A stretch of DNA of 64,000 nt from Paenibacillus phytohabitans (GCF_013141775.1 NZ_WHOB01000037.1:62001-126000); one strand, 5' to 3'. Shown: positions 43,191 to 51,281, numbered from the stretch's first letter. Numbers and translations are program-made. The notes: generated from the letters alone by a model not told the origin.

Positions 43191-43523
43191 TTATAATAAT
43201 TCCTTGAGTACATTTTTAGCCACGCGTATCTTCTCATCATTAGCGTCACGAAGCATACCTACAATATCCTGAATATCGCTCTCAGCTGAGGTAACCATAA
43301 ACTCTTCATTCTGATACGCAAACAGCTGAACTAAATTAACTTCAAGCGATTCCGCTATCTTATGTAAATTCAATAAAGAAACGTTCTTCTCACCACGCTC
43401 AATCTGCCCTATATATGAAAAATGAAATCCGCCTTTCTCCCCCAGCGCCTCCTGAGACAAGCCCCGCTCTTTCCGAAGAGCACGAATCCGGGTTCCGACG
43501 AGCTTCAGTATTTCCTTATCCAT
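43191..43523 (-). CDS. Xre-family helix-turn-helix regulator
   Basis: This 110-aa protein has an N-terminal Cro/CI helix-turn-helix (residues ~8-62: LVGTRIRALRKERGLSQEALGEKGGFHFSYIGQIERGEKNVSLLNLHKIAESL). A ~45-residue helical C-terminal tail follows (FAYQNEEFMVTSAESDIQDIVGML). ATG 43523 is preferred to GTG 43535 because GAGAGGTG lies nine bases upstream and the pseudogene copy at 23790 keeps the same ATG GAT AAG. It is transcribed divergently from the HEPN-like gene. An inverted repeat GGTGTTCACC/GGTAAACACC (43527-43536 and 43571-43580) flanks its upstream region and may be autoregulatory. Confidence 0.9.
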   Translation of the reverse strand: MDKEILKLVGTRIRALRKERGLSQEALGEKGGFHFSYIGQIERGEKNVSLLNLHKIAESLEVNLVQLFAYQNEEFMVTSAESDIQDIVGMLRDANDEKIRVAKNVLKELL

Positions 43524-43617
43524 CACGGTGTTCACCTCTCCATGTCAAAAGTGTAGACAAGTTTCATAAAGGTAAACACCAAACAATAAATATTATTATT
43601 TATTTTAATATCTATAG

Positions 43618-43637
43618 GTATTATAATTGTGTAATAC
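43618..43637 (+). promoter_or_regulatory. Dyad overlapping the -10 of the HEPN-like gene
   Basis: GTATTA-N8-TAATAC is a perfect inverted repeat that contains TATAAT (43622-43627), with a weak TTTATT 17 bp upstream. The position suits repression by the divergently encoded Xre regulator. Confidence 0.55.
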
Positions 43638-43668
43638 TTTTCCAAAAGCGGTGTAGGAGGCCTTCACT

Positions 43669-44055
43669 ATGGGAAGAAGCATGCAAGAGAAAATTAACGA
43701 TTATACTGAGCTTGCTCAATATCACATAAAGCTAGCTCATATTATGAGAAATCATAAGCAGTATAAAACTGCGTTCTTTCTTTGTCATTCAGCACTTAAC
43801 TCTATGATTCGTGCGTTATACATCTATGAGCATAAGACAGAGTTTGGTACTGAGATATCATTAAGTGATCTATTGCTGCTAATACATCCAGATTATAATC
43901 CTGGGCTTGAGATTGTGGTGTTTGTCAGTGAGTTGAATTTTATCGTTAATGGGGAGGGGAAGGAGTTAGAGGTGATACAAGATGAGGATATGAAGAGAGT
44001 TATGAGACGGGCGGCTGAGGTTTTGGAGGAGTTGTGCTGGAGGATGGGAATTTAG
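43669..44055 (+). CDS. HEPN-domain-like protein
   Basis: This 128-aa all-helical protein reads like a HEPN domain: YTELAQYHIKLAHIMRNHKQYKTAFFLCHSALNSMIRALYIYEHK, then LSDLLLLIHPDYNPGLEIVVFVSELNFI. The CHSALNSMIRALY helix matches the C-H-Q-A-x-E-K-x-x-K-A-L-Y pattern of HEPN proteins. A canonical RNase motif (Arg-x4-6-His) is not evident, so it may be a non-catalytic or nucleotidyl-accepting form. No MNT nucleotidyltransferase gene is adjacent. ATG 43669 follows GGAGG. The divergent Xre gene shares its promoter region. Confidence 0.72.
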   Translation: MGRSMQEKINDYTELAQYHIKLAHIMRNHKQYKTAFFLCHSALNSMIRALYIYEHKTEFGTEISLSDLLLLIHPDYNPGLEIVVFVSELNFIVNGEGKELEVIQDEDMKRVMRRAAEVLEELCWRMGI

Positions 44056-44072
44056 GAAATTTCGAATACATT

Positions 44073-44408
44073 TTACAAGTCGTATCTCCGGTGGTCTGTA
44101 TGGTTCCGAATACGATTCTCTAATATGCCTAAGGTTTCTTCGATATTAACTTCATCGTCATACTGAAGAATCTCTATATAATGATGCACAATTCCTGAAG
44201 CTAACAGTAAATTCTCACTATTTTTTTTAACATGTCCCCTGTCTTCTAAACGTTGAATAGAAGTTATAATGGATTGCTCATCCAGTCCCATATTTACTAA
44301 CTCTTTTGTTTTCTTTTGAATATTCATTAAATCTACTTGTAGTTCATTCTGGAAACGAAGTTTTAACATACAAAGTGTTACCAAAGCATCTTTCCTATTA
44401 TCGTCCAT
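44073..44408 (-). CDS. Small helical hypothetical protein
   Basis: This 111-aa protein is helical and charged, from MDDNRKDALVTLCMLKLRFQ to a C-terminal VNIEETLGILENRIRNHTDH. I do not recognise the family. ATG 44408 follows AAGGAG at good spacing, so it is very likely translated. It ends 17 bp from the convergent HEPN-like gene and starts 20 bp after the 98-aa gene upstream, forming a two-gene unit. Confidence 0.6.
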   Translation of the reverse strand: MDDNRKDALVTLCMLKLRFQNELQVDLMNIQKKTKELVNMGLDEQSIITSIQRLEDRGHVKKNSENLLLASGIVHHYIEILQYDDEVNIEETLGILENRIRNHTDHRRYDL

Positions 44409-44428
44409 TATCTTAGCTCCTTAATGAA

Positions 44429-44725
44429 TCAAACTATAGTGACTATTGCAATATCCTTTCCTGCCCAGAGATTAAAGCTATAACCTGTTTTGAGTAATTG
44501 CCATGGTGCTTCGTCAACTATAAAAGCTACGTCAGCATAAGTATCCCACGTACCCTCAATATGTCTTGTTACCCTAACCAGCACCGTCCACGTATCACCA
44601 TAAATTGTCTTATCCTTAATTTCACCATAATTTACAACGATGTCACGCATCCATTCGTTTACTGGAAACCTGCTGGGGTCTTTTTTCCAACTTATATAGG
44701 CTTTAATGAACCTTCTGTTGTCCAT
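44429..44725 (-). CDS. Small hypothetical protein
   Basis: This 98-aa protein starts at ATG 44725 behind GGAGG. It has a helical start (FIKAYISWKKDPSRFPVNEWMRDIVVNYGE) and then beta strands (WTVLVRVTRHIEGTWDTYADVAFIVDEAP). It resembles small immunity-like or DUF proteins in size and composition, but I cannot place it. It pairs with the 111-aa gene downstream in an AT-rich stretch that differs in composition from the rlmH side. Confidence 0.6.
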   Translation of the reverse strand: MDNRRFIKAYISWKKDPSRFPVNEWMRDIVVNYGEIKDKTIYGDTWTVLVRVTRHIEGTWDTYADVAFIVDEAPWQLLKTGYSFNLWAGKDIAIVTIV

Positions 44726-44913
44726 GACAATCCTCCATGTTTAGTATCATAATATACCTCACAAACTGAATAAGATGTACATTCTTCGTTACATTTCTTC
44801 TTTAGAGCTCTATAATTCCAATAATCCATTATTTTTTTCCTATCAATCCAAGTTGCAGTCTAGACTGTGAAATTTGGTTTTAGGATATAAGGTATGCCCT
44901 CAGTAGCCTGAAA

Positions 44914-45070
44914 CAATCGGCGTGGTGTTATCCAATCTATAAATCTGATAAAGGTCCATATAGTCAGTGTTGAGTCTTTTCGAACTTTTATATATCTCGG
45001 TCATAATTACGCCCTGATCTCTCTTCGCTATATCCAGACCTATATGGCCGAGCTTCACATACTCATACTT
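44914..45070 (-). pseudogene. Aldo/keto reductase remnant
   Basis: On the minus strand the frame reads YEYVKLGHIGLDIA, the start of YhdN-like aldo/keto reductases (MEYVKLGNTGLDVS). It then jumps directly to YKSSKRLNTDYMDLYQIYRLDNTTPI, which normally lies about 100 residues later (SLKRLNTDYIDLYQIHRWD). The catalytic core between and the C-terminal half are missing. It lies 47 bp past the MBL gene, so it may once have shared that MerR-controlled operon. Confidence 0.8.
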
Positions 45071-45116
45071 ATTCCTCTTTTCTATATTTATTTTGCAAAC
45101 AGTGTTGCTTGTTGTC

Positions 45117-46061
45117 TCATCTGTTGTTTTGAACAAGCATACTGTTAAAGAGCCAGCGAAAGTTCCATGTGAAATACTGGGGCAGATGCCAATCCTCATA
45201 GCCTTTTAATACCCCTTGTTCCAGCCAGTAAGACTCTGATTTACCGCTTTTTACAGCCCCAGAAACATAAGTGATCGTTTTCTCCAAAAAGCGTATGACA
45301 TCCGTGATTCGATCTGAATTAGATACATCTCCATGTCCCGGAACGACAGTATCGACCTTGAGGTCTTTTTGAATACGTTTAAGGATGCGTATCCAAGCGT
45401 ATGGATTACCGTAGGGTATGACCGGAATGGTCTTAGTCGATATTAAATCACCAGCGATCAAGGTTTGCTCTTCTGGAACGTACACAACAGCATCACTTAA
45501 AGAATGACCGCCTCCGTAAGATAAAACTTCGATTGATCGCTTTGTTCCTTGAATAACGAGTTTATCGCCAAAAGTTATCGTGGGGATCACCCTGCAAAGG
45601 GAAGGAATGGCATCATAAAGGGCCCGCTGTACCGAAAGATCATAGTCGATTTCAGTTAGCATGTGGGGATCTCTTTGCTTTGAACGTACATGATTTAGGC
45701 TGGTTATTAACTTTTGAATGTTTTGCTGCATGAAATTAACATTCACTTCACCCATATCAGACAGCAAATCTCTTGTCCAAACGGTAGATATAAATTCGCT
45801 TTTCATAAATTCCTGATTGCCGTTGACATGATCTCCATGAAAATGTGTATTCACTACATATTTAACCGGTTTGTTTGTTAGTTGTTCAGCAGTATGACGT
45901 AACAAAGCACCAGAATGCGGCAGGTTGGTTGTATCCACTACAACGGTTAAATCCCCAAGATCAATAATTGCTGCATTCCCCAGAGAACCGCTGCCTGGAA
46001 CCGAAATAGCACCCCAGATCCCTTCCGCTGCTTGTTGAATCGTGAAATATTCGTTGTTCAT
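45117..46061 (-). CDS. MBL-fold metallo-hydrolase
   Basis: This 314-aa metallo-beta-lactamase-fold enzyme has the metal-binding NTHFHGDH motif (His73, His75, Asp77, His78), VLSYGGGHSLSDAVVYVPEEQTLIAGDLI (third His and bridging Asp) and TVVPGHGD. ATG 46061 follows AAGGGGTG. It is transcribed divergently from a MerR regulator, with a 19-bp-spacer promoter holding a dyad. Substrate options for this group include thioesters, lactones and glutathione or bacillithiol conjugates; the aldo/keto reductase remnant downstream favours a carbonyl-detoxification setting. That is inference. Confidence 0.88.
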   Translation of the reverse strand: MNNEYFTIQQAAEGIWGAISVPGSGSLGNAAIIDLGDLTVVVDTTNLPHSGALLRHTAEQLTNKPVKYVVNTHFHGDHVNGNQEFMKSEFISTVWTRDLLSDMGEVNVNFMQQNIQKLITSLNHVRSKQRDPHMLTEIDYDLSVQRALYDAIPSLCRVIPTITFGDKLVIQGTKRSIEVLSYGGGHSLSDAVVYVPEEQTLIAGDLISTKTIPVIPYGNPYAWIRILKRIQKDLKVDTVVPGHGDVSNSDRITDVIRFLEKTITYVSGAVKSGKSESYWLEQGVLKGYEDWHLPQYFTWNFRWLFNSMLVQNNR

Positions 46062-46096
46062 TGTTACACCCCTTAGTGTTTATTCCTGCACTTCAA

Positions 46097-46127
46097 TTCG
46101 TAAAGTTAACTTACAAGTTAGAGTCAA
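46097..46127 (-). promoter_or_regulatory. MerR-type promoter/operator of the MBL gene
   Basis: On the minus strand TTGACT (46122-46127) and TACGAA (46097-46102) are 19 bp apart, the long spacing that MerR-family activators correct. The spacer holds the dyad TAACTT-GT-AAGTTA. The divergent merR gene encodes the likely activator. Confidence 0.75.
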
Positions 46128-46247
46128 CTAGAAGTCAAGAAATTTCTCAGGGGGAAGTTAGGGGCAATTGTAACCATTAGCTTGAGTTGACTGAAAGCTG
46201 TATAATATTTTTCAAAACCAGCATTAAAAAGGAGGGACAGAAATCGG

Positions 46248-46661
46248 ATGCTTACGATAAGTCAGGTGTCAGAACAAACGGGATTAACTCCTTATACGAT
46301 TCGTTATTATGAAAAAATCGGGGTCCTACATGAACCCAAGCGTAGTAATGGAGGGGCACGTGTCTACAAAGAAAGCGAGGTTTCCTACATTCAATGTCTA
46401 AATAAACTAAAAAAATTGGGCTTATCACTTGAGGAGATTACGGAATTTACTCGTGAGGGCTGTGTAATGGATAAAATACAACAAGGGGAGAATCCTTCTA
46501 ATTATAATCCTACCTTAAAAAAGCGGATTGAAATCCTTGAGAAGCATCTGATGGGACTGGAATCCAGGCGGCAAGAAATTGATTACATGATTTCTCTCGC
46601 CGAAGAGAAACTTACTCTATACCAAGAACTTACGAAAGAAGACATAGTAAATTCTAGATAA
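46248..46661 (+). CDS. MerR-family transcriptional activator
   Basis: This 137-aa protein has the MerR winged helix at residues 2-70 (LTISQVSEQTGLTPYTIRYYEKIGVLHEPKRSNGGARVYKESEVSYIQCLNKLKKLGLSLEEI). A coiled-coil dimer helix and short tail follow. It belongs to the compact group with no metal-binding loop, close in form to AdhR/NmlR. Cys50 lies in the region where carbonyl-sensing members carry their reactive Cys, though the alignment is not certain; a second Cys is in EGCVMDK. The start follows a GGAGGGA site. A TATAAT at 46201-46206 may be its own -10. Confidence 0.9.
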   Translation: MLTISQVSEQTGLTPYTIRYYEKIGVLHEPKRSNGGARVYKESEVSYIQCLNKLKKLGLSLEEITEFTREGCVMDKIQQGENPSNYNPTLKKRIEILEKHLMGLESRRQEIDYMISLAEEKLTLYQELTKEDIVNSR

Positions 46662-46688
46662 TAGCGGCGTAATCCTGCGTGAACACTG

Positions 46689-46721
46689 CAGGGTGTCTGA
46701 TGTAGAAAATCAGACACCCTG
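46689..46721. terminator. Hairpin between convergent merR and VOC genes
   Basis: CAGGGTGTCTGAT and ATCAGACACCCTG form a perfect 13-bp stem around a 7-nt loop. No T-run follows, so termination strength is uncertain. Confidence 0.65.
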
Positions 46722-46760
46722 TGCCAGTTACGCGACATGACCCTCATGAAGATCAGTTAA

Positions 46761-47165
46761 TCAATGCCTGCCACTGAACCGTTTAATCGCTTCCTCGGTC
46801 ACCGGCTCGAAGAGGTTTACCAGGTTTCCGTCGGGATCACGAAACAGCATAGAACGGTTCCCCCACGGCATCGTGGTCGGTTCTTTTACCCAATCATAGA
46901 CAATTGGCTTCAAGCGTGCGTATTCGGCTTCGACATCGTCGACGCGGAACTCGATGATGACAGTGTGATTGCTCGCTGCCACTACGGAACCAGCGCCGAA
47001 TAGCTGCGCCGTTTGGGAGTGGCCGATTGCCAGGGTACATGCCGGCATAACGAGTTCGGCAAAAACAGGCGCGGGGTGCACCGCCGAAACACCCAGGACT
47101 TTTTCATAGAACTCGGCGAGACGATTCACATCGTCGGTAATGATGCGTACAGAAGCAAAATTCAC
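46761..47165 (-). CDS. VOC-family protein
   Basis: This 134-aa protein has the single-chain glyoxalase/bleomycin-resistance-like fold: VRIITDDVNRLAEFYEKVLGVSAV, then NHTVIIEFRVDDVEAEYARLKPIV and WGNRSMLFRDPDGNLVNLFEPV. The terminal Glu in NLFEP and a His in the middle are in metal-ligand positions. GTG 47165 is the start, after AAGGAT. It follows the second WYL regulator by 73 bp on the same strand, and a pairing of this sort often means the WYL protein controls it. The substrate is unknown. Confidence 0.87.
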   Translation of the reverse strand: MNFASVRIITDDVNRLAEFYEKVLGVSAVHPAPVFAELVMPACTLAIGHSQTAQLFGAGSVVAASNHTVIIEFRVDDVEAEYARLKPIVYDWVKEPTTMPWGNRSMLFRDPDGNLVNLFEPVTEEAIKRFSGRH

Positions 47166-47217
47166 AAAATATCATCCTTCCTATACTTCTTTATATTTAC
47201 ATACCCGATAATAAAAC

Positions 47218-47249
47218 AACGCTACTGACAGCGTTATGTCAGTAGCGTT
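47218..47249 (-). terminator. Hairpin overlapping the stop of the second WYL regulator
   Basis: AACGCTACTGAC and GTCAGTAGCGTT form a perfect 12-bp stem with an 8-nt loop. The TGA stop (47239-47241) is inside the stem, and TTTTA follows on the minus strand. Stem length and loop length match the hairpin at 33719. Confidence 0.75.
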
Positions 47250-48186
47250 CTGAGATTTTTCGGGCTTCCTCACGAATCTTATTCCGGAATGATTCAGGCT
47301 CCAATACGATTACACCCGCCCCCCAGCCGAGCACCCATTGCATCAATTCATCCAGTTGGCGTACGCGTAAAACCACATCTAATCCAGCTTGATGCTCTTT
47401 CATTTCTTCAATGTAATGATAGTTGGATTCCTTCACCTTATCTGCGAGGTCATGATTAAATCGAAGATGAACGCGCAAGTGGCGATCATCCGGAGGGGTA
47501 TACTCTCTTAAGTCAAAATGCACAGGAAGCTCGAATCGCTCTTCCAGTTCTACAAGTTCAGTCATTCGGGCCAATCGGAAATGGCGTATGTCGTGGCGTA
47601 TGTCGCAATAAGCCACGAGCATCCATGATCCTTCAACGAGTACGAGGCCATAGGGAGCTACGGTGCGATCGCTATGGTGGTTCCCCGTAGAATCGGTATT
47701 TTTCTTTAAATAATGAAATCTGATCTTTAGCCCATCTAATATTGCCCGGCGAATCTTATCAAGATTATCCCTTTCATTTGACAGAGCTTCCTGTCTGCCC
47801 GGAGCAAGCAATCGCAGCGCCTTGCGTATACGGGAGCTCTCATTGCGGACACCGTCTGATAAAGTGGCCTCGATCTTCCTCCGAGCAGCCTTAGCTCTGT
47901 CACGATAATCATCATCAAATCGAAGCTCGATAAAATCCGTCCCTATGAGTAAGGTCACGGCTTCCTCTATAGTGAAGCTGATCGGCGGCAGAAAATATCC
48001 CTCCATTAAGGAATACCCTGTACCTGTAGTGCCTATAATCGGTACACCTGCTTCGCTGATCGCCTGAATATCCCGATAAATGGTCCGTACACTGGTTTCA
48101 AACAGGGCCGCCAAATCTTCGGCACGTACCACTTTCCTGCCTTGCAACTCCAGCACGATGGCTAATAAACGGTCTGTTTTATTCAT
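47239..48186 (-). CDS. WYL-domain transcriptional regulator, YafY type
   Basis: This 315-aa regulator has an N-terminal helix-turn-helix (residues ~1-58: RLLAIVLELQGRKVVRAEDLAALFETSVRTIYRDIQAISEAGVPI) and a WYL domain (VAPYGLVLVEGSWMLVAYCDIRHDIRHFRLARMTEL). A C-terminal extension ends WVLGWGAGVIVLEPESFRNKI. ATG 48186 follows AGGGGG. It is closely similar in plan to the WYL protein at 33740 but clearly a different paralogue. The VOC gene lies directly downstream and is a likely target. Confidence 0.9.
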   Translation of the reverse strand: MNKTDRLLAIVLELQGRKVVRAEDLAALFETSVRTIYRDIQAISEAGVPIIGTTGTGYSLMEGYFLPPISFTIEEAVTLLIGTDFIELRFDDDYRDRAKAARRKIEATLSDGVRNESSRIRKALRLLAPGRQEALSNERDNLDKIRRAILDGLKIRFHYLKKNTDSTGNHHSDRTVAPYGLVLVEGSWMLVAYCDIRHDIRHFRLARMTELVELEERFELPVHFDLREYTPPDDRHLRVHLRFNHDLADKVKESNYHYIEEMKEHQAGLDVVLRVRQLDELMQWVLGWGAGVIVLEPESFRNKIREEARKISERY

Positions 48187-48230
48187 TGCTGCCCCCTCGA
48201 AACGGTATGCTGTGCAACAGAAACTTGCCC

Positions 48231-48710
48231 CTACTTATGATACGGTTCCCCCCGATTGATCTTCACCGCCCGGTAAACCTGCTCCACCAGCACCAGCCGC
48301 ATGAGCTGATGGGGCAGCGTCATTCGGCCGAAGCTCATGCGCTGCTGGGCGCGGCGCATTACCTCATCGGAGAGCCCGTGGCTGCCTCCGATGACGAAGA
48401 CGACATGGCTCGTCCCGTAGGTGCCGAGCCGGTCGATCTCCGCGGCAAGCTCTTCCGAGCTCCAGAGCTTGCCGTCGATCGCGAGCGCAATAACATGCGC
48501 CTCGCTCTTGATATGCGCGAGGATACGCTCGCCCTCGCGCACCTTCACCTGAACAACCTCTGCATCGCTGAGGTTGTCAGGTGCCTTCTCATCCGCCACC
48601 TCAATCATCTGAAACTTGAGGTATGGCGTCAGCCGCTTGGCATATTCTGCGATGCCGCTGACCAAATACTTTTCCTTCAATTTGCCTACGCCGATAATCT
48701 GAATGAACAT
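48231..48710 (-). CDS. rlmH: 23S rRNA (pseudouridine1915-N3)-methyltransferase RlmH
   Basis: This 159-aa SPOUT-class methyltransferase methylates pseudouridine 1915 in helix 69 of 23S rRNA, acting on the assembled ribosome. It shows the family start [39 protein letters not shown] VIALAIDGK, and the trefoil-knot motifs [15 protein letters not shown] and [25 protein letters not shown]. Length matches the family (~159 aa). ATG 48710 follows GGAGG. A 32-bp element shared with the region before the CxxH/CxxC gene lies ~137-168 bp upstream. Confidence 0.97.
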   Translation of the reverse strand: MFIQIIGVGKLKEKYLVSGIAEYAKRLTPYLKFQMIEVADEKAPDNLSDAEVVQVKVREGERILAHIKSEAHVIALAIDGKLWSSEELAAEIDRLGTYGTSHVVFVIGGSHGLSDEVMRRAQQRMSFGRMTLPHQLMRLVLVEQVYRAVKINRGEPYHK

Positions 48711-48801
48711 GTCTTCCTCCTGTGGGTTATGCTTCTATATACCTGTACCATTCGCTGAAATTCCGCCGCTCAATCACCGTTATCTCATTATATAAACAGC
48801 A

Positions 48802-48826
48802 AAAGGACGTATCCGCTACGTCCTTT
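48802..48826. terminator. Hairpin between arsR-like and rlmH genes
   Basis: AAAGGACGTA and TACGTCCTTT form a perfect 10-bp stem around TCCGC. It could end the ArsR gene transcript or lie in the rlmH leader. Confidence 0.6.
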
Positions 48827-48846
48827 CTGCTTAAGGTTATCCTCTA

Positions 48847-48878
48847 TGTTCTACCACATTTCCGGGTAAAAATAAACC
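48847..48878 (-). promoter_or_regulatory. 32-bp element upstream of rlmH (copy 1)
   Basis: On the plus strand TGTTCTACCACATTTCC is followed by a GGG-T-AAAAA-N2-AACC tail. A near-copy is at 51553-51584. On the minus strand it reads as an extended -10 (TGG-TAGAAC) with a TTTATT 17 bp before it, so it may be a promoter. Confidence 0.5.
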
Positions 48879-48938
48879 GGAAACCGCCTTTCTATTCCTA
48901 TATCCTAGCTCTTCAGCCATCTTACAGTTCGTTCTCCT

Positions 48939-49298
48939 CTACCCCTGCTCTTCCGCCACTTGCTCCTGCTCCCCAAATCCCTCACCCGGCTCAGACATCT
49001 CATAAGCCTTCAGTACCGAATCCAGCAGGCCGGGGAACCGCTCGTCCAGGTCCTCTGTCCGCAGTGACAGTATACGCTGCGTGCCCTGCACCTGCGTATA
49101 CACCACGCCTGCTTCGCGCAGTGTCCGGGAATGATGGGTCAGCGTGGACTTGGCAATCGGCACCTTGAAGCAGTTGCAGGCCTGTGCGCCATGCTTGCGG
49201 ATTTCTGACACTACATATAAACGGACCGGATCGCTAAGCGCATACAGCACAGAGGCGAGCTGAATATCGTTACGGTCCGGATGATGGAGCTGCTTCAT
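48939..49298 (-). CDS. ArsR-family helix-turn-helix regulator
   Basis: This 119-aa protein has the winged-helix core LASVLYALSDPVRLYVVSEIRKHG (residues ~14-37), AKSTLTHHSRTLREAGVVYTQVQGTQRILSLR (~49-80). HACNCF-like QACNCFKVPIAKS contains two Cys before the recognition helix. An acidic tail follows. A Cys-x-Cys there is unusual for the GNAT-type, non-metal ArsR proteins and could sense metal or thiol stress. ATG 49298 follows AAGGAG. The MFS gene 530 bp away is divergent and might be its target. Confidence 0.88.
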   Translation of the reverse strand: MKQLHHPDRNDIQLASVLYALSDPVRLYVVSEIRKHGAQACNCFKVPIAKSTLTHHSRTLREAGVVYTQVQGTQRILSLRTEDLDERFPGLLDSVLKAYEMSEPGEGFGEQEQVAEEQG

Positions 49299-49421
49299 TA
49301 GTAAGACTCCTTCGGAGTAGAGTATTGTACTTAATCTTCTATGATTTCTTCTATCTATCCTCTAAATATATAGATTAAACTTCAAAATCTACACTTTAAT
49401 AGATGCTGTGAATATATAAAT

Positions 49422-49593
49422 GTTGTACATTTTGCAACTTTGGTTCATAGATAGTTACCTGTTCGGGAGGATTGTTGCACTAAATACAACAATAATCCGG
49501 AAAAGCCGCTTGAAACAGGTGAAATCCTGCATTTCTTACAACAATATAGGATTTGGGCCGATTTTATGAGAGAAATGTTGTATTCTGTGCAGG
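49422..49593. repeat. Four 17-bp imperfect palindromes in the arsR-MFS gap
   Basis: The gap 49299-49826 holds four units of six-base arm, five-base spacer, six-base arm: GTTGTA-CATTT-TGCAAC (49422-49438), GTTGCA-CTAAA-TACAAC (49474-49490), CCTGCA-TTTCT-TACAAC (49526-49542) and GTTGTA-TTCTG-TGCAGG (49577-49593). The first three are about 52 bp apart. The last two face each other and extend into the 12-bp inverted repeat TGAAATCCTGCA/TGCAGGATTTCA. Nothing else was identified in the gap except the MFS ribosome site. Confidence 0.7.
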
Positions 49594-49826
49594 ATTTCAG
49601 GTTAAGGTTAAGTTGCCTGACCATTACCCCGGAAAGCCGTTATATTGAGGACTCCTTAGCAACAGTAGCCTCAGGACGTCCAACAAGTTCTTCAGTTCAA
49701 TCTATATAATTGCATTTTACATCAGCCCATGCTATATTTCAATTGTTCGTAAGTAATCGAACTATAAAATAAAAATGTTCAGTTTTTTATTTTAAATAAG
49801 TCCAATAACAAAGGAGTGGCCCTTAA

Positions 49827-51239
49827 ATGACCTCATTACATACATCTGAGGATAGTACAACCGATTCAACCGCTGCTCCGCAGGCAACTCTTCCACGCGA
49901 AGGACTGCTGACTCTACTATTCAGCGTTGCTGTTGTTCTCGTCATTATGAATACAGCGATGTTCAATCTGGCATTGCCTGATGTGACCGAGACCTTCGGC
50001 ATCACAGCAGCATCCGCCTCCTGGATTGTTACCGGGTATTCCATCATGTTCTCTATTGCCTCAATCACATACAGCCGTCTCTCTGACTTCCTGCCGATCC
50101 GCCGGCTGCTGGTTATCGGGCTGCTTACGCTAGGGCTTGCTGCTGTGGCCGGTTTCTTCAGCACCAACTTTATCTTCCTGCTTATTGTGCGCATTCTGCA
50201 AGCTTCGGGAGCAGGCGCAGTCATGTCCTTATCGCTCGTCCTGTTCACCCGCTATGTCCCGCAGGCCCGCCGCGGCAAAGCAATGGCGACAATCATGTCC
50301 GCCGTCTCGCTGGGACTGGGTCTCGGTCCGGTAGCAGGCGGTTCCATCGTTGAGTATCTCGGCTGGACCTGGCTGTTCGCGGTCACGGCAGCTATTCTGC
50401 TCCTGGTACCGCTGTTCCTGATCCTGCTGCCTAAGGAAGTTCCTACCCGCGGCTCCTTCGACATCCTGGGCGGTGTGTTCCTCGGTGTCGGCACCACCGG
50501 TCTGCTGCTGTTCCTGACCAGCGGACTGTGGGTTGCTCTGATCGCCGGAATTATAGCAATTATCTTGTTTGTCGGCCGAATCCGCACCACTCCTGATCCA
50601 TTCGTGATGCCGGCGCTGTTCCGTAACCGGTCCTATCTCGTGCTGGCCCTGGTTGGTGTCGCCTCCTACCTGTGCAGCTTCGCCACCTTGTTCCTGCTGC
50701 CGCAGATTCTGGTTCACCGCTTCGGCTTCAGCGCAAGCCATGCTGGACTGGTAATCTTCCCCGGCTCGCTGCTGGCGATCTTCGTCTCCCGCACCGTGGG
50801 GCGGATCATTGACCGCTACGGCAATGCCGGAATTCTGCGCCTGGCACCGTTCCTGGTACTGGCCGCGACCGTACTGTTCGCCTTGTTCGCCGGGCGGTCG
50901 TGGGTTGCTGTCATGCTCGTCTATATGATTATGAGTCTCTCGTTCACCGTACTGTCCAGCAGCGTATCGAACGAAATCTCGCGCATTCTGCCTGCTTCGC
51001 AGATTGGCTCCGGAATGGGGCTGTTCCAGCTGCTGCAGTTCTTCAGCGGAGCCTTCAGCGTGGCGATGGCCGCAAGCGCTCTGGAATGGCAACGTGGTCT
51101 ACCGCTCCAGACGGCTTACTCCAACATCTACTGGGGATTATCCATTGCGGCAATCGTCGCAATTGTATCAGCCTTTATATATGGGCGCAGCAGCCAGAGC
51201 AGCTCGCTGGCCGAAATGGCGGAAGCAGCAGACGCCTAA
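49827..51239 (+). CDS. MFS drug-efflux transporter (DHA2/TetL-like)
   Basis: This 470-aa transporter has about 12-14 hydrophobic helices. The first follows a soluble 28-residue head; DVTETFGITAASASWIVTGYSIMFSIASITYSRLSDFLPIRR supplies helix 2 and the motif-A loop. RILQASGAGAVMSLSLVLFTRYVPQARRGKAMA is motif B/C-like, and GLGLGPVAGGSIVEYLGWTWLF is the antiporter motif C. That places it with drug:H+ antiporters such as TetL or Bmr3-type exporters. ATG 49827 follows AAAGGAG. A T-run terminator follows. The 17-bp palindromes upstream may affect its expression. Confidence 0.9.
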   Translation: MTSLHTSEDSTTDSTAAPQATLPREGLLTLLFSVAVVLVIMNTAMFNLALPDVTETFGITAASASWIVTGYSIMFSIASITYSRLSDFLPIRRLLVIGLLTLGLAAVAGFFSTNFIFLLIVRILQASGAGAVMSLSLVLFTRYVPQARRGKAMATIMSAVSLGLGLGPVAGGSIVEYLGWTWLFAVTAAILLLVPLFLILLPKEVPTRGSFDILGGVFLGVGTTGLLLFLTSGLWVALIAGIIAIILFVGRIRTTPDPFVMPALFRNRSYLVLALVGVASYLCSFATLFLLPQILVHRFGFSASHAGLVIFPGSLLAIFVSRTVGRIIDRYGNAGILRLAPFLVLAATVLFALFAGRSWVAVMLVYMIMSLSFTVLSSSVSNEISRILPASQIGSGMGLFQLLQFFSGAFSVAMAASALEWQRGLPLQTAYSNIYWGLSIAAIVAIVSAFIYGRSSQSSSLAEMAEAADA

Positions 51240-51281
51240 AAAGCTTACGCACTCTCTCTGCCCGCAGAACCCGGAAAGCCC

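Noticed and set aside
50229..51092. 287-aa minus-strand ORF, Gln/Asp/Gly-rich
   Set aside because: Lies antisense inside the well-supported MFS gene, has biased low-complexity composition and no ribosome site; a shadow frame.
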